From: Tetragonia tetragonoides
Taxonomy: Eukaryota > Streptophyta > Magnoliopsida > Caryophyllales > Aizoaceae
Assembly: GCA_038025085.1 (NCBI GenBank)
Contig: CM076153.1
Span: 1,798,001-1,862,000, forward strand
Direction of reading: 5' to 3'
DNA length: 64,000 bases
Positions 1 through 13,344 of this stretch are shown here, piece by piece. The position numbers were made by a program, and so were the translations under genes. Position 1 is the stretch's first letter, and every line of letters starts with the position of its first letter. The notes beneath the pieces were generated by a model. That model saw nothing but the letters and a program-made list of their open reading frames with translations. It had not been told where the DNA came from and did not search any database.

Positions 1-119
1 TCAGAGTTACCTAATTAGCAAACCCTCAGTTTGCTAACGTTGTATGAGTTCGCAAGTCGCTCCTTGTGGGGAACTCCATTCATTGGGGTATTACATATAA
101 CCATTTCGCTTGTTTCGGA

Positions 120-205
120 ACTAGTAGGGGTAAGGCTGTGGGCATCTAGACCTCCCCAAACCCCATCCTCAACGAGATCTTATCTGGGATGGGCTAATTT
201 TTGGA
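120..205 (+). repeat. SINE-related fragment
   Basis: This stretch contains GGGGTAAGGCTGTGGGCATC followed by a CCTCCCCAAACCCCAT block. It resembles the body of common plant SINEs (GGTAAGGCTGCGTACA..). A fragment of the same type lies in opposite orientation near 41681-41765. It is short, with no visible target duplication or tail. The family assignment is from memory of the motif. Confidence 0.45.
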
Positions 206-686
206 GACTTCACTAGTCAAATATAAAAAGAAGAAATAATGAAAGGTAAATATAGTACAATTTGGAAAAAAATGTAAACTAAAAGATGTTCCTGGCTAAA
301 AGATGTTTGCTGTTATTTTATGCCCATTCTCTTTCATTTTATTTCTATGTAAATCTATAGTATGCCCATCTCGATGGAGATAAAAATGAACAAACACAAT
401 CAGTTGGGATTAGCACTAAATACTGAGAAAAGGAGCAGGGTGGAGCGCATCACTACAAAAACAAGAATAGTAAAACATAGATAAACGCATTCTCTTTCCC
501 CTACGTGGTCAGTCATCAGGAAGGAAACAGCGTAAATAAGACCTAGCGGAAGGAGATTCCGCCCCCTCCCCCCCTCCCAGATGATCATATTTATTTATGA
601 AGCAAATTTTTTGCAGTGTCGCTTTTGTTCATGTTGATCTGCAGTGGCATTAATTGGGTTTATAATCTGTCAATGCTGCTTTGCAG

Positions 687-760
687 TTGGTTCTATGATG
701 AGTCAAGACGGGCTTTCTGTCCCAGTGCTAGCTGAAGTTCTGGATAAATGTCATAGTTGA
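687..760 (+). CDS. Possible terminal exon of an unidentified gene
   Basis: A T-rich tract ending in TTGCAG (681-686) precedes an open stretch. In its third frame it reads GSMMSQDGLSVPVLAEVLDKCHS and then TGA at 758-760. It looks like a last coding exon with the upstream exons outside the window or unrecognised. I do not recognise the protein and found no matching upstream exon in 1-680. The evidence is only an acceptor-like site plus a plausible peptide, so this may be noncoding. Confidence 0.2.
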
Positions 761-1984
761 TGATGCTGTCTGAACCTTTTTGTGCATACAGCTGATGGTT
801 CTTTTGATTTGAGGTATGTATGTAGTTTTCTGCTAATTGTAGTTTAATACCTAGTTATTTGAGATGTTAAAAATCCAGTTATTTGGCATAAGTTATGAAT
901 TTATGATAATAAATTTTAGAGAACACATTCCAGAAAATTGCATGTTTGGCAAGAATAGCTTATCTGTGGTAAGTCTTTGGTTTGCGTGCTCATAGACATG
1001 ATTAGGACAGATTGGAGCACATTAGATGAAAATATTGAAAGTTACTGATGGCAAAAGCTATGCCAGTGTTGCGAAAGAGGAAAATCTGTCTTTGTATAAC
1101 ACCTCCCTCACATGCTTGTATCGAACAGTCTGATGCGCGGAATTGCGGGGCAGGGTTGTCTACTTGTTTCCGACATGTTTCTATAATGGATTCAGCCAAT
1201 AAAAGGGTCAAGGAAATGTCGTTAAACACTTGGAAGCCTGGCGAGATATTTTGCCTGGCTGGCTGGAGATGCGCTTGTATGCTATGTGTGTGTTTCTAGG
1301 ATGGGGAAAAAGAGACTTTGTAAGCTCGATTTATTTATTTAGCTGCTGAACTAGCACCAGTCAACTCTCTCTTCTATTGGTGCTGCTAGCAGGACCTTTG
1401 GCATCCTCTGCCATTATCTAGACGATCAGATATCTAGCTGTCAACGTGTTGGTTGACCAGGGGCTGGGGTTAGATTTTGTCAGCTTGTTGGCTTAGCAGG
1501 TCAGAGTGTCAGACTGTGACTGAAGGGTGGACGGCGGCTGCGGAGGACATTCTTGGAGAGTGGAGAAATTCAAGGGTGGCGAGATGCGGAATGAGGTACA
1601 GTGAAGGAGGAAGGATTTCGAGGGAATCACGGATTCTGAGGGTGAGAGAGAGGATTAGGAGCAAGTGCTGCATGGCCTGGGGGTTATATGTCATGGGCCT
1701 TAGTTGCAACAGATAAGGAGGCTTGAAGATCCCAAATTCTCCTATTTTGATCTTCTTTCCTAGGAAACCTTAATTTTTTTTGGGGGCATTCTTACGCTGT
1801 AAATTATTGATCACAAGCACATTTTTGTGGGTCTGTGTCCGTGCAAGTGTGCAACATAGCTAACATTTATATGTGATCCATTACTAGGAGTCATCTCATG
1901 TCAGTGGATAACAGCAGGCAGCACACATCTTTTAGGGTCTTCCCCTCCTTAACCCCAGAACCCCTATTTATATCCATGTGACAA
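761..1984. other. No gene recognised
   Basis: Short open frames occur on both strands (for example around 1048-1299 and 1477-1716). They overlap each other antisense, lack splice context and resemble no family I know. I see no repeat structure here. Confidence 0.4.
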
Positions 1985-2800
1985 TTAGTTCATTTTTTCA
2001 AGAAAGAACTTAATAACACGCAACACCCTCCACAGTCCACACATGGACAATGAAGGAACAAGTGGTCCTTAGTCTCCTCACTCCTAAAGCACACCACACA
2101 AACATCCGATGTATCATCTTGTAAGGTGATTGTCTGTGCCTCACATCTTGTTGTTAACTCTTTAAGACTAGCTGTGCATGAGAAAGAACCTTAATAGGGA
2201 CTTAGGCCTTCCAAATAAAGGAGCTAAAGGGGAAAGATGGTAGTTGGCTTGGGAAAGAGATACTAGAGATACCCGTGTATCTAAACCTTTGGGTCTAGCT
2301 CAACAAATTCGTAAAAGGAGTTCAGCATATATAATAGGGTAGACAACCCATCATAGCTCCCTCTGTTTAACATGTCTCATAAAGTGAAAGTTAATGAGAT
2401 CAACACTTCTTCAAAGAAATGGAGAAGTGAGCACAATATGAAGAGAGCATATTTAGTTGGGTGGAAAGCAACTGAAAAGGAGTATCACTTTTGACCTTTC
2501 CCACTGTCGTAAAATAAACTTATTACTAGCACGCATTGTTAATTAATGAAAGAGCCATAGACCGAGGGTAAACCTTGAGGGGCTACCTCCTCGTGCAAAA
2601 GCATCCACATTCTCCCCATTATGATGAAGGTCGTAAATACTCCAGATTACCCTGTGCGAAGAGAGTCTGATTCGAAGTAGAACCACAAAAGCCATTTTCC
2701 GACTACGACAACATTCTTAGATACCAAATCAAGACATAATTGTTCCTTCCAAGACTTGCTCGGTATTCTTACACCCATGGCCCATTCAATCTCTTAGTCA
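1985..2800 (-). pseudogene. Decayed LINE reverse-transcriptase 3' part (linker plus zinc-binding region)
   Basis: Read on the minus strand in shifting frames, the sequence gives phrases typical of the end of plant LINE polyproteins. Around 2610-2720 it reads VGKWLLWFYFESDSLRTRV, the linker after the RT domain. Near 2205-2216 it reads IWKA, followed by VPIKVL. At about 2030-2160 it reads LTTRCEAQ and then CVVCFRSEETKDHLFLHCP, which is the zf-RVT cysteine/histidine cluster. Stops and at least one frameshift break the frame, so it is a dead copy. No 5' part, poly-A tail or target duplication was identified. Confidence 0.65.
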
Positions 2801-5800
2801 CTTAACCTAACTTTTTTGTCTAGTGTCAAACCTGTAATTGAGTTACAAAGGGCTGTCAAGATTGTGAGATGGCATCAAACTTACAATGGGAAGAGGCAGC
2901 CCTATGATCTATAGGTTTAAGGTAAAAAAAAAAAGCTGCTTGTTTAGATGGTTGCTGAGGTGCTGTAGTGGTTTGTGTTCATTGTTGAAAGCAAAGGTCA
3001 TCTTGGCAAGTGCATAGTTTCACTGAGTAGCATTGATTAGAGTAGAGGTTGATGTAAAACTCAGGGGTTTAACTACTAATCAATTGGCTAAAGAAGGTTG
3101 GTACTCTATAAATCTAGCTGTATCAACATTGGTTACTCCTGTTAAATGGCTGTCACTATATGGGAAGTTGGCATCTCATATTCTTAGGAAAACATTTGGC
3201 TGTCTGTATGCTAGAGTTACTATCCTTTTACGTTGAACATAATCCAGGTTTCCTGTGCTTCTTATAGTCAGTTCTCTAAAGAGAAACACCTGTTAAATGG
3301 TTAGCACTACATGGAATATTCTAAATGGTATATTATGATTTGCTGGTCATATTTGTGGGAGAGTGTCAAAAACTGTTTACCTGATGTTAGAAGAAAAACG
3401 ATATACCCTGGCTCGGCTTATAGAAAACGCGCCACATGCAGATTGTTTTGTCTCTGGTATTAATTAGCCGTGAAAGGAAGGGTTAGATATGTGTATAAAT
3501 GTACCAATGACTAACATTGGATGCCACTTTATTCTTGTTGGTATCAAATCTCGCCTTTTGGTGAAGAACTGAAGATAGATTCAGATCTCTGATATTTTTC
3601 TCCCCCTTTTTTTTTTGCAGGTAATTTGGAGATATGATTATCACAGGTAGGTGGAATTCTTTCTTCTTCTTTTTTTCCTTCCCCGTCTCGCCTTTCCCCT
3701 GTACAATATGTAGCACTAAGGCAGCAGCACGCCTTCTGTAACATCCCTTCATAGTAGAATTCTAGATAAAATTTGTACAGGGTTTGCCCATTTTCTGGGT
3801 GCCCAAGCTTTTAACGAAATAGGATATGCAAATTTGTTATGTTCTTTGGCCGATAAAATATGTAGAACTCCCAGATTCAGATTGTATATGCACATTTTCG
3901 TTTTCCAGTCTTAATAGTTCAACTGTTCAAGCTTGCAACTTTCTCATCTAGTGATGGACAATTCTGCACCAAGGTGCTTATGTTTCATTTTGAAGTCCTT
4001 TGAGAATTGAGGGATTAATCTGGCAGTTGACTTAGTTCATTCTTGAATTGTAAGTTAACAGTTCATGGTGGCCATATTAGCAGATGCCTTTAAGAGTTGA
4101 AATACAAAATCATGGCATTTCATATGTGAAAAATAATATTATAATGCAGCTCCCAAACTTCCATGCACTTCTGCTGTTTCCGACAAATCTGACTGATGTG
4201 TAAGGTGGACAGAGGTGGTTATAGCCCATAACCATGTCCATGTTCATGTTCAAAAAGTTTCTATTGATTTGGCATTCGCAGTAATTCAATGATTTGCATA
4301 CAACAGTTGATATATAACTCCTAAAAATGGAAATGTTCATGTTACAACAGAACAAATACAATAAAAGTAACGCAAACATTTCACATATCATGGTTCATTG
4401 GGACAATAATTGTGAGAATGTAAGTTTATAGTCCCACCCTTTTGAAATGGTTTTCAAGAACTATTGGAAGGATGAGTTTGGGTGGGTGGGTGGGTGGGTG
4501 GGTGGGGGGGGGGGGGGGAGATCGGGGAAGTATTGGGTGTATGAAATAGGGGGAGAGGGACGAGACTCAACCAGCTTCTTTTCCTAGTTTTTTTTTGGAT
4601 TTCGAATTGAGAATGAATGTTGATGTCAATATTCATTTTCAATAAATTTTCATTGAAATCAATTAATCAAAAGCTTCAGTCATTATTATCCATAGCTTGC
4701 AATGTGTACCTATGTAGTTTGAGACTGAGCTTCATCTTAGGATATCCATGAGCATTTATAGCCATGCATGTGATGGAATCAACAAATCAATAACAACTTT
4801 CACTCTGTTTATCTTCATGTGCATGGAGCCCCAATTTAAGCTTGCTGGTTGTGAATGCTTGAGACAATTTCATCAATTTTTTCTATCTTTTTTTAGTAAT
4901 TTTGAGACGTTTCACCAATTAGTGCAATGATATTACCGGAACTAACTTGGTACCTATGACACAAGTAACTATTTTAAATTTTCAATGAGTAAGCCTTGTG
5001 TGAGTTGAGATTAACTCACAATGAAAGGGATCACTATTTAAAAGTGTAGGAGTCATTTATTATGACCGTGATCTTTGTTTCATCTAAACATGACCCTCGT
5101 CAAAAAGTTACAGAAAGATTGTCTTGTAGAAGTTTTTGTGATTTTCAATTGATATAATAAACAAAAGCATCAACCTTTACAGAATACGTTTGAGATAAAA
5201 GTAATGTAGGGTTCTGTTATGTTGTCTCAGCTGATAGCAATAGGGGCTAAGCCTATGTTTGGATTTTGCCTGATAAATCCAAAACCAAGCCCTTACTCCC
5301 TTTGAGCAAGATCCCAGGATGACTGTTCCTCTTTAAGGTGTTCAACAAGTCCATGCTTTGGATATGCTGCCCTGCCTTATCATTTTATTTTTATAAAATC
5401 ATTTTTTTTGTGGATCAAGCTTCAACCACGGGCTAGAAGTTCATTTGGTAAGAGTGAATCAGAAGCCATATTTCATGATATAGATTTTTGCTTGAATCTG
5501 AAAATTAGTTAGAAATATTATTTGTAGGTTAGATAATATAGTGATTGATACTAAATCATCGTCAATAGATTTGTGTACACTTTAATACCTTACATCATGA
5601 GTGGCAATGCGAAGAAATACATACGGGTGTGTATAAGTTAGTTCAACCATCAAAAGGTCTCCTTTGACTTTTGAGGTCGTCTCAAGGCTCAAGGTGAGGC
5701 CCCCTTTATGACTAAGTATGACGTCATGGTTATTAGAGAGGGCCTATCTTTAAAGCCGCCTCATACAAGTTTTTGTGATAACCGAATAACATAGGGTGTG

Positions 5801-6430
5801 AACATGAACTTCGATCCAAGATCATTGAAGACATTGATCACTAGCCTTAGGCTAATGACTATTCCGACATCATCTGACTATTGCACTCTCTTTGGATACG
5901 GTTGGACTTTGAATAAAATCCTGTCCTTAAACCCTGTTTCGTCAAAAAAGTTCGCTCCTTAAAAACAGCATCTATGATTTGGAAATAAAGGTTTTATTGC
6001 CCTTTTAAGTTTTAAATTGGCGAACTCACCAAATCGAATGCTAAGTTCTCTCTCCCTAACAAGTACTACTATAATTAACAACCACCAAAAGACAAAAGTC
6101 ATACCGCTAATCAAAAGGAGACCCTTCAATAAAAAAGTAATTTCAAGTGTTATTCAGTGATGAGTATAATAATGTGTTATCTTGACTATTGCACTGCTTA
6201 AGTTGGATGATTAGTGTTTAATATTGGGGTTAGTTGGTAGTTAAAGGCGTTATTATGCCGCCTAGAGTCACGTGAACCGGCGATCACGGCCTGCTGGATT
6301 TCTTAAGATGGGTTTACCGAAAGAAGAAAACATTGTCAAAGACTCAGAAAAGCCGAGGGATATTGTATATGCAACTGACTAACTGAGATTCTGTGACAAC
6401 TTTCACAATTTGTAAAACACAAAAACTTAT
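2801..6430. other. AT-rich intergenic sequence, no gene recognised
   Basis: The stretch holds only short unsupported ORFs and homopolymer runs. The one compact signal is the G-rich tract at 4480-4519. A phrase CCGCCTCATACAAGTTTTTGTG at 5755-5776 recurs in near-identical form near 38024 and is probably a dispersed repeat end. Confidence 0.4.
4480..4519 (+). repeat. G-rich (GGGT)n / poly-G tract
   Basis: Six or more GGGT units run into a block of about 17 consecutive G. Four or more G3 runs with 1-nt loops fit the G-quadruplex consensus on the plus strand. No gene lies nearby, so any function is unknown. The exact length of the poly-G is prone to assembly error. Confidence 0.7.
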
Positions 6431-6433
6431 TGA

Positions 6434-6466
6434 AGACGGTTTTCTTATAACTTTTGGTAAGACGAT
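6434..6466 (+). repeat. Dispersed AGACGGT..GTAAGACGA motif, copy 1
   Basis: AGACGGTTTTCTTATAACTT followed by TTGGTAAGACGA. The same phrase occurs diverged at 15342-15374 (+) and at 48491-48520 (-), embedded in unrelated flanks. It therefore behaves as a piece of a dispersed repeat, probably a MITE. Borders of the full element were not found. Confidence 0.5.
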
Positions 6467-7134
6467 GGTTACTTATTAGTGAAACAAAAATTACGACTCA
6501 TAATAAGTAATTCCTACATTTATCAATAATGACTTTATTTTTCTGTGAGTTAATTTCACATAAGATCTGCTCGATCTTAAGAATATTAGAGCAGAGACAA
6601 AAGGAATTGGAGGAGGAAAAATTAAAGGGTGGCGATAACAAAAGTAAAAGGTGTGAACCGGCAGCATCAGAGATTGACAAAGGCAAACAAAACCAAGTCA
6701 AGTAGACCAAACGATAGAGGGACAAAAAGGCACATTCTCATGGTCAATAACTACTTCTATTCAATATTTACCCTTTCTTAAAGTACTAACAAAGTTCTCC
6801 CTTTTCTTCATATATAAACCAAGCTAACGAAAAGATGGAAACATGCAACAATAATACTCCTACAATGGAATAATGGACCATTCAAAGGCTGCAATGCTTA
6901 GCTTGTCGGTCGACTAAGATGCAAGTCATGAGTTATTTTGGCTTTGTTTTCTCTCACTTTGTATAATATAACGCCTCCTGGCAAAAATCTATTTTTTTTC
7001 AGGAATAATTATTTAATTTTGAGTCTAAAAAACGTGAATTATATATAGCCTATCTAGTTTAATTTTGGTATTTTAGCTTTTAAAGTGGTTGTCCAGTAAA
7101 ATAAACATACAAGCTTAATATCGACTCCTCATCT

Positions 7135-10100
7135 GTCTCATGTTCTCTAGGAATGTTACGTGCGAAAACAATAACTTTCGTTCCGTGGAATTCGGAAGCC
7201 CAAAAAACAAGGATTATAGCCTTCAATTTTTTACTTTTCCGGGTCCGGTTGGAATTTTTGCCCAAATTTTTTTCTGGGGCTCCATTGTGACCCAAGAGTA
7301 CCCTCGGTGCCCCGAAAAGTCATCCGAGCCTCTAAAATTCATAATCACCCATGATTTTAGCATTAATCCCTATAGTGGATATCTGGTAAAACGGTTGACC
7401 AACTCTAATAGGGACTCAATAACCGAATTTGGTGCCCTCTAATAATGTCTCCTAGGGGTGCTTCGAATATATAATGTGAAAATAACAACTTTTATTTTCG
7501 GCCCCAAAAGCCCAAAGAACATGTATAGCCTTCATTATTCGACTTTTCGGGGTCTATTTGGAATCTTTGCCCAAATTTTCCTGGAGGTCCATTTTAACTC
7601 AAAAGTACCCTCGGTGCCCCAGAAAAGTCATCCGAGCCTCTAAACCCCATACACTCACCCATGATTTCAGTGTTGTATCCCTTATAGACTTATATAGTAG
7701 ATTCCCGGTAAAACGGTTGACCAACTCTAATAGAGACCCAATAAACCCAATTAGGGGCCCTCCAATATCTCCTAGGGGTGCCTCGTACTATATACTGTGA
7801 AAATAACAACTTTTGTTTCCGGGCCTGCGGAAGCCCGAAAAAGATGGACTAGCCTTCAACTTTTGACTTTCCGGGGTCCGGTTGAAATTTTTGCCCAAAT
7901 TTTTTCTTGGGGTGCATTGTACCCAATAGTACCCTCGGTGCCCCGGAAAAGTCATCCGAGCCTCTAAACTCCATACTCACCCATGATTTTGGTGTTCTAT
8001 CTCTTATAGTGGATGTTTGGTAAAACGTTTGACAACCTCTAATAGGGTCCCAATAACCGAATTTGGTGCCCTCCAATATGCCGAGGGGTGTCTCGTACTA
8101 TATAGTGTGACAATAACAACTTTTTTTTCCGGGCCTGCGGAAGCCAAAAAACATGGATTATAACCTTCAATTTTTGACTTTCCGGGACCCAGTTGGAATT
8201 TTTGCCCAAATATTTCCTGGGGGTATATTGTGACCCAAGAGTACCCTCAGTGCCCCGCAAAAGTCATCCGAACCTCTAAACCCATACATTCACTCATGAT
8301 TTTAGTGTTTTATCCCTTATTGTGGATTTCCGGTAAAACGGTTTACCAACTCTAATAGGGACCCAATAAACCGCTTTTGGGGCCCTACAATGTCAGCTCG
8401 GGGTGTCTCGTACTATATAGTGTGAAAATAACAACTTTTGTTTCTAGGCCTGAGCAAGCCCACGAAACATGGATAATAACCTTCAATTTTTGACTTTGCG
8501 GGGTCCGGTTAGAATTTTTGCCCAAATTTTTTCTGGGGGTACATTGTGACCCACGAGTACCCTCAATGCCCCGGAAAAATCATCCGATCCTCTAAACACC
8601 ATACATTCACCCATGATTTCAGTGTTCTATCCCTTATAGACTTATAGTGGATTTCCGGTAAAAACGGTTGACCAACTCTAATAGGGACCCAGTAGACCGA
8701 ATTTGCCCCCCACTGTCTCTTAGGAGTGTCTCGTACTATATAATGTGAAAATAACAACTTTTGTTTCCGGGCCTGCGGGAGCCCAAAAAACATGGATAAT
8801 AACCTTTAATTTTTGACTTTCCGGGGTTCGGTTAGAATTTTTGGCTTTTTGCCCAAATTTTTTCTGAGGGTGCATCGTGACCCAAGAGTATCCTCAGTGC
8901 CCCAAAAAAATCATCCGAGCCTCAAAACCCCATTCACTCACCCATGATTTTCAGTAATCTATCCCTTGTAGACTTAAAGTGGATTTCCGGTAAAAACGAT
9001 TGACCAACTCGAATAGGGACCCAATAAATCGAATTTGGGGCTCTCCAATGTCTCCTAGGAGTGTCTCGTACTAAGTAGTGTGAAAACAACAACTTTTGTT
9101 TCCGGGCCTGTGGAAGCCCAAAAAACATGGATAATAACCTTCAAGTTTTGATTTCCGGGGTCCGGTTGAAATTTTTGCCCAAATTTTTTCAGGGGGTGCA
9201 TTGTGCCTTAAGAGTACCCTCGGTGCCCCGGGAAAGTCATCCGAACTTCTAAATTCCATAATCACCCATGATTTTGGTGTTATATCCCTTATAGTGGATG
9301 TCCGGTACTTAAAACGTTTAACAACCTCTAATAGGGACCCAATAACCGAATTTGGTGCCCTCCAATATATCCTAGGGGTGTCTCGTACTATATAGTGTGA
9401 CAATAACAAAAAAAAATTCCGGGCCTGCGGAAGCCCAAAAAACATGGATTATAACCTTCAATTTTTGACTTTCCGGGGCCCGGTTGGAAATTTTGCCCAA
9501 ATTTTTTCTAGGGGTGCGTTGTGACCCAAGAGTACCCTCAGTGCCCCGAAAAAGTCATCTGAGCCTCTAAACTCCATACTCACCCATGATTTCAGTGTTT
9601 TATCCCTTAAAGTGGATGTCCGGTAAAACGGTTGATCAACCCTAATAGGGACCCAATAACCGAATTTGGTGCCCTCCAATGTCTTTTAGGGGTGTCTCGT
9701 ATAATATAATGCGAAAATAACAACTTCTGTTTCGGGCCTGCGAAAACCAAAAAACATGGATAATAGCTTTCAATTTTTGACTTTCCGGGGCCCGGTTGAA
9801 AATTTTGCCCAAATCTTTTCTGGAGGTCCATTGGGACCCAAGAGTACCCTCGGGGCCCTAGAAAAGTCATCTGAGCCTCAAAACTCCATACAATCACCCA
9901 TGATTTCGGTGTTCTATCCCGTATAGTGGATGTCTAGTAAAACGATTCACCAACTCTAATAGGGAGCCAATAACCGAATTTGGGCCCCTTCAATGTCTCC
10001 TAGGGGTGTCTCGTACTATATAGTGTGAAAATAACAACTTTTATTTTCGAGTTTGTGGAAGCCCAAAAAACATGGATTATAGCCTTCAAATTTTGACTTT

Positions 10101-10860
10101 TTGGGGCCCGGTTGGAACTTTTGCCCAATTTTTTTTCTGGGGTTGTATTGTGACCCAAGAATACCCTCGGTGCCCCAGGAACGTCAATCGAGCCTTTAAA
10201 CTGCATACTCACCCATGATTTTGGTGTTTTATCCCTTGATATCCAGAAAAATGGTTGACCAACTCTAATAGAGACGTAATAACCAATTTTGGGGCCCTCC
10301 AATGTCTCATAGGGGTATCTCGTGCTATATAGTGTGAAATTAACAAATTTTGTTTCCGAGCTTGCGGAAACCAAAAACACGTTGATTATAGCCTTCATTT
10401 CGGCCTTCCGAGGTTTTTATTTAAAATTTTGTCCAACTTTCTCCGTGGGGTCCATTTTCATTCAAGATGAACCCGCGTACCCCGGTGGCGATTTGGGTCT
10501 TCTAACTTTATTTTATCAATGATTTCGATGTTCGACCCTTTGGAGTGTGTGGGTGGCAGGTAGAAGGGTCGTCCAAATTTAATTGGGACCAGATAATTGA
10601 TCGCGGGGCCTTTTCATGTTCCCTAGAGATGTCCCATACAATATGGTGCAAAAATAACAATTTCGTTTCGAGACCTCTGAGAGCCCAAAATCATGAATTA
10701 GAACCTTCAATTTTCGAACTAACAAAGACTTGATAAATGATTGCGAGGCCTTTTCGTGTTTAATATGATGCGAAAATAATAATTTCTATTTTGAGAATCT
10801 GCAAGCTCAAAAAATATAAATTATAGCCTTTAATATTTTCCTAAGTTTGACGAACCACAT
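7135..10860. repeat. Tandem array 1 of the ~315-bp repeat family (about 11 monomers)
   Basis: The marker GTGAAAATAACAACTT recurs near 7154, 7479, 7795, 8106, 8419, 8742, 9080, 9396, 9711, 10023, 10333 and 10650, a spacing of 310-338 bp. Each monomer contains TCTCCTAGGGGTGTCTCGTA, a GGGCCTGCGGAAGCC..CTTTCCGGGGTCCGG dyad around GGATTATA.CCTTCAA, the phrase TTTTTGCCCAAATTTT, and GTACCCTCGGTGCCCC. The typical variant of this array is GGTAAAACGGTTGACCAACT. Copies decay after about 10400. ORFs on both strands here recur with the repeat period and are not taken as genes. Confidence 0.9.
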
Positions 10861-13198
10861 GGAATTAGCACATGATAGATTCACAACAATTAACACAAAA
10901 GCAAATAAAATAGATTCCCACTCTATTACTCTACTTTACGTTCCATATATGAAGACAAACTAATTACTCGACCTACAAGTTTAGCCATTTATAGTTAGAG
11001 ACTTAGAGTTAGCCTATAAAGTGTGGTAGGCGGAAGAAAAGCACAAAAATTTAGGAAAAATTCCCTTGATTTCTGGTGTTGAGACGGGGACGCGGCTTCT
11101 GACTTGGCATTAGTAAATCTAGTACTCTCTCCAGATCACAAATAATTTTACATTAGACATTTTGAAGTCAAAGTTAATTAATTAATAAAAAAATTATAAA
11201 GTTTTTACAACATAAATATACTTTTACCAGATTCATTTCAAATAATACTAAAAAAATTTTAAATAGTTAACCGATGAATTAAAATACTTATTGCTACGGA
11301 GTAAACGATAACATTTGTTTATTGTTTTTTTTAGTGAACTAAAAGATATTTGTTAAAAAAAATTTATTTTAAAAAAAAAAACAACTTAATATACTTCATC
11401 ACAATTATTTTTAATAAGTAAAGTAGCTAACCGGTGAATTAAAATATTATATGATCACCGATAAAATCTTTAGAATTAAAGTAGAGGAATAATGTATTTA
11501 CGAGTATAATATATGAATTAGTTTTCGCGATAATACATACAGTTTGATAATAGAGATGGAAACATCTTTATAAAAATAGGCATTGATCTACGACTCACGA
11601 CGGCAGGATGCATGGGGAGAAAAGTAGGGAGTATATATATTTAATTTAGTACTTATATGTTATATTGATGAGTTTGTGACGTAAATATACCTCAATTAGC
11701 AGGCTTCTCATCCATATTATTGAAAGCTAGGACATTATTATTAAATTAATTATTGACAAATCAAATATCACCCGAAAGGTAACTATTCAAATGTGTCAAG
11801 TGAGTTGATGTTGTGTTTACATGCATGACTACATGTAAATCTTTGTATATTTTTGTTCTCGATCTTCCTATAATATAATAATATATATAAATTGAAATAG
11901 AATATGAGCTCAACCATTCTGTTAATCATTCTGCTAATGATCTGATAAAAAACTGCTAATCTTTTTCGGCCTACATTATTAGCTTAGTCTAAGATCATGC
12001 ATATTATATTGATCAGATTTAACATAGTACTAATTAGGTGGTAAATATATGATAAAAAGCAAGTGATCATGCCTAATCATAAGATATGACATGCATATAT
12101 ATAGAATGGGTTGGGTAATATAATTAGGAGCTAATAAGATAGATATATATGTATATATAGGGTATACTCATTATGTCCAGTTAAGTAAAAGCTCTAGAGC
12201 AGCATGGTCCCTGGACCGCATAGCAATGTATAATAGTGCTTCCTCAAGTAGGCAACTTATGAACGACAAGTGGGGTGTTTTGAAGGCATTAAACATCATG
12301 CAATACTATTTATAGATGAACTACTCCTTAGAATTTTATCCAACTAACTATGATCCGCGTAACTAGGAATAATCAAGAGATGTTCTACTGGTTAGGAGTA
12401 TCGTCTCCCAATCATAACGTTGAGGGTTCGATTCCTATTTAGATCTTTGTGCCTCCTCCAACACGAAAAAAAAAATTGATCCTCGTAATTAAAATTCAAT
12501 TTGGAGTAATATATTAGGAAACGTAAGATTATTAGCGGTTTTTTTTGTTGCAAATGTGAACTGGGACAAGTCCCGGCCGGAAAAGTGAGCAGAACACCAA
12601 CTGTATGTGCTCTACCCCGATCCCTAATATTATTACTAGTGTTGATTGCTGGCTAATGTGTGTTGTTATTATATTGTTTGGATGTAGCTAGTAACCAGAC
12701 TGTAGGTCAGTAGTTATTTTTGTTGTTGGGGTCAATTAGTACTTGTTAGTAGTAGAGTGCATTACGCGAATCTGCCGTGCAACATTTTGAATTAGCAAGA
12801 ATAAGTAAGAGGAGACCGAGTAGTAAGGAATAACATAAAAATCCGGCGTCAATCTTGCCCCTCTTTTCTTGTTCTTCCATGTGAACTTTTCCTACCATAC
12901 CAATCCATGCCCACTTATCCCCTTTACTTTTCAATTTTTGCCCATAATCCTCCTCTCATTCAATTTTATCTCCATACTAATTAATTATAACTTTCTCACT
13001 TAAAATAAAGTATCTATATCATTATTTGGATGGTGTTATTGTATTGTCTGGTCATAAAATATTATTGTCAAATTCAATACTGAAACTCTTTTATGTTTTC
13101 GTTTGTCGTGTGAATAATTTGACAATTGTGTTTTATGGTCTGACAATAATATTACTCTCCCTAATAATAAAGTTTGTAGTACTGTGTTTCGTGACTAT
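10861..13198. other. AT-rich spacer, no gene recognised
   Basis: Very AT-rich sequence with no credible ORF. It includes the SINE-like copy at 12369-12478. The lower part probably contains distal promoter sequence of the methyltransferase gene that begins at 13883. Confidence 0.45.
12369..12478 (+). repeat. tRNA-derived SINE-like element
   Basis: An A-box-like CTGGTTAGGAGT is followed about 35 nt later by GGTTCGATTCC, an exact match to the tRNA B-box consensus, and then by an A-rich run (AAAAAAAAA near 12465). The intervening sequence does not fold into a full cloverleaf by eye, so a SINE remnant is preferred over a functional tRNA gene. Confidence 0.5.
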
Positions 13199-13344
13199 GG
13201 GTGCGTTTGATAGAATTTAACAAAGTATGATTCTGAACTCATCACTAGTGAACTGAACTGAACATCATTTACCTGAATTTCAAATCACTGAATTAACACC
13301 TGAACTAAACTGAACTGACCGTATAAGCTCTATTAAATGCACCC
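13199..13344. mobile_element. 146-bp Tourist/PIF-like MITE
   Basis: The ends GGGTGCGTTTGATAGA and TCTATTAAATGCACCC form imperfect terminal inverted repeats of about 16 bp, flanked by TAT on both sides (possible 3-bp target duplication). The interior is rich in TGAACTGAAC repeats and non-coding. It lies about 0.5 kb upstream of the methyltransferase TATA box. The superfamily assignment rests only on TIR size and the 3-bp duplication. Confidence 0.5.

Noticed and set aside
7140..10398. Many ORFs of 60-132 aa on both strands in array 1
   Set aside because: They recur with the repeat period, shift frame between monomers and have no introns, start context or family resemblance. They reflect a GC-rich repeat with few stops.
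12369..12430. Functional tRNA gene
   Set aside because: A- and B-box words are present, but I could not form acceptor and anticodon stems. An A-rich run follows, as in SINEs.
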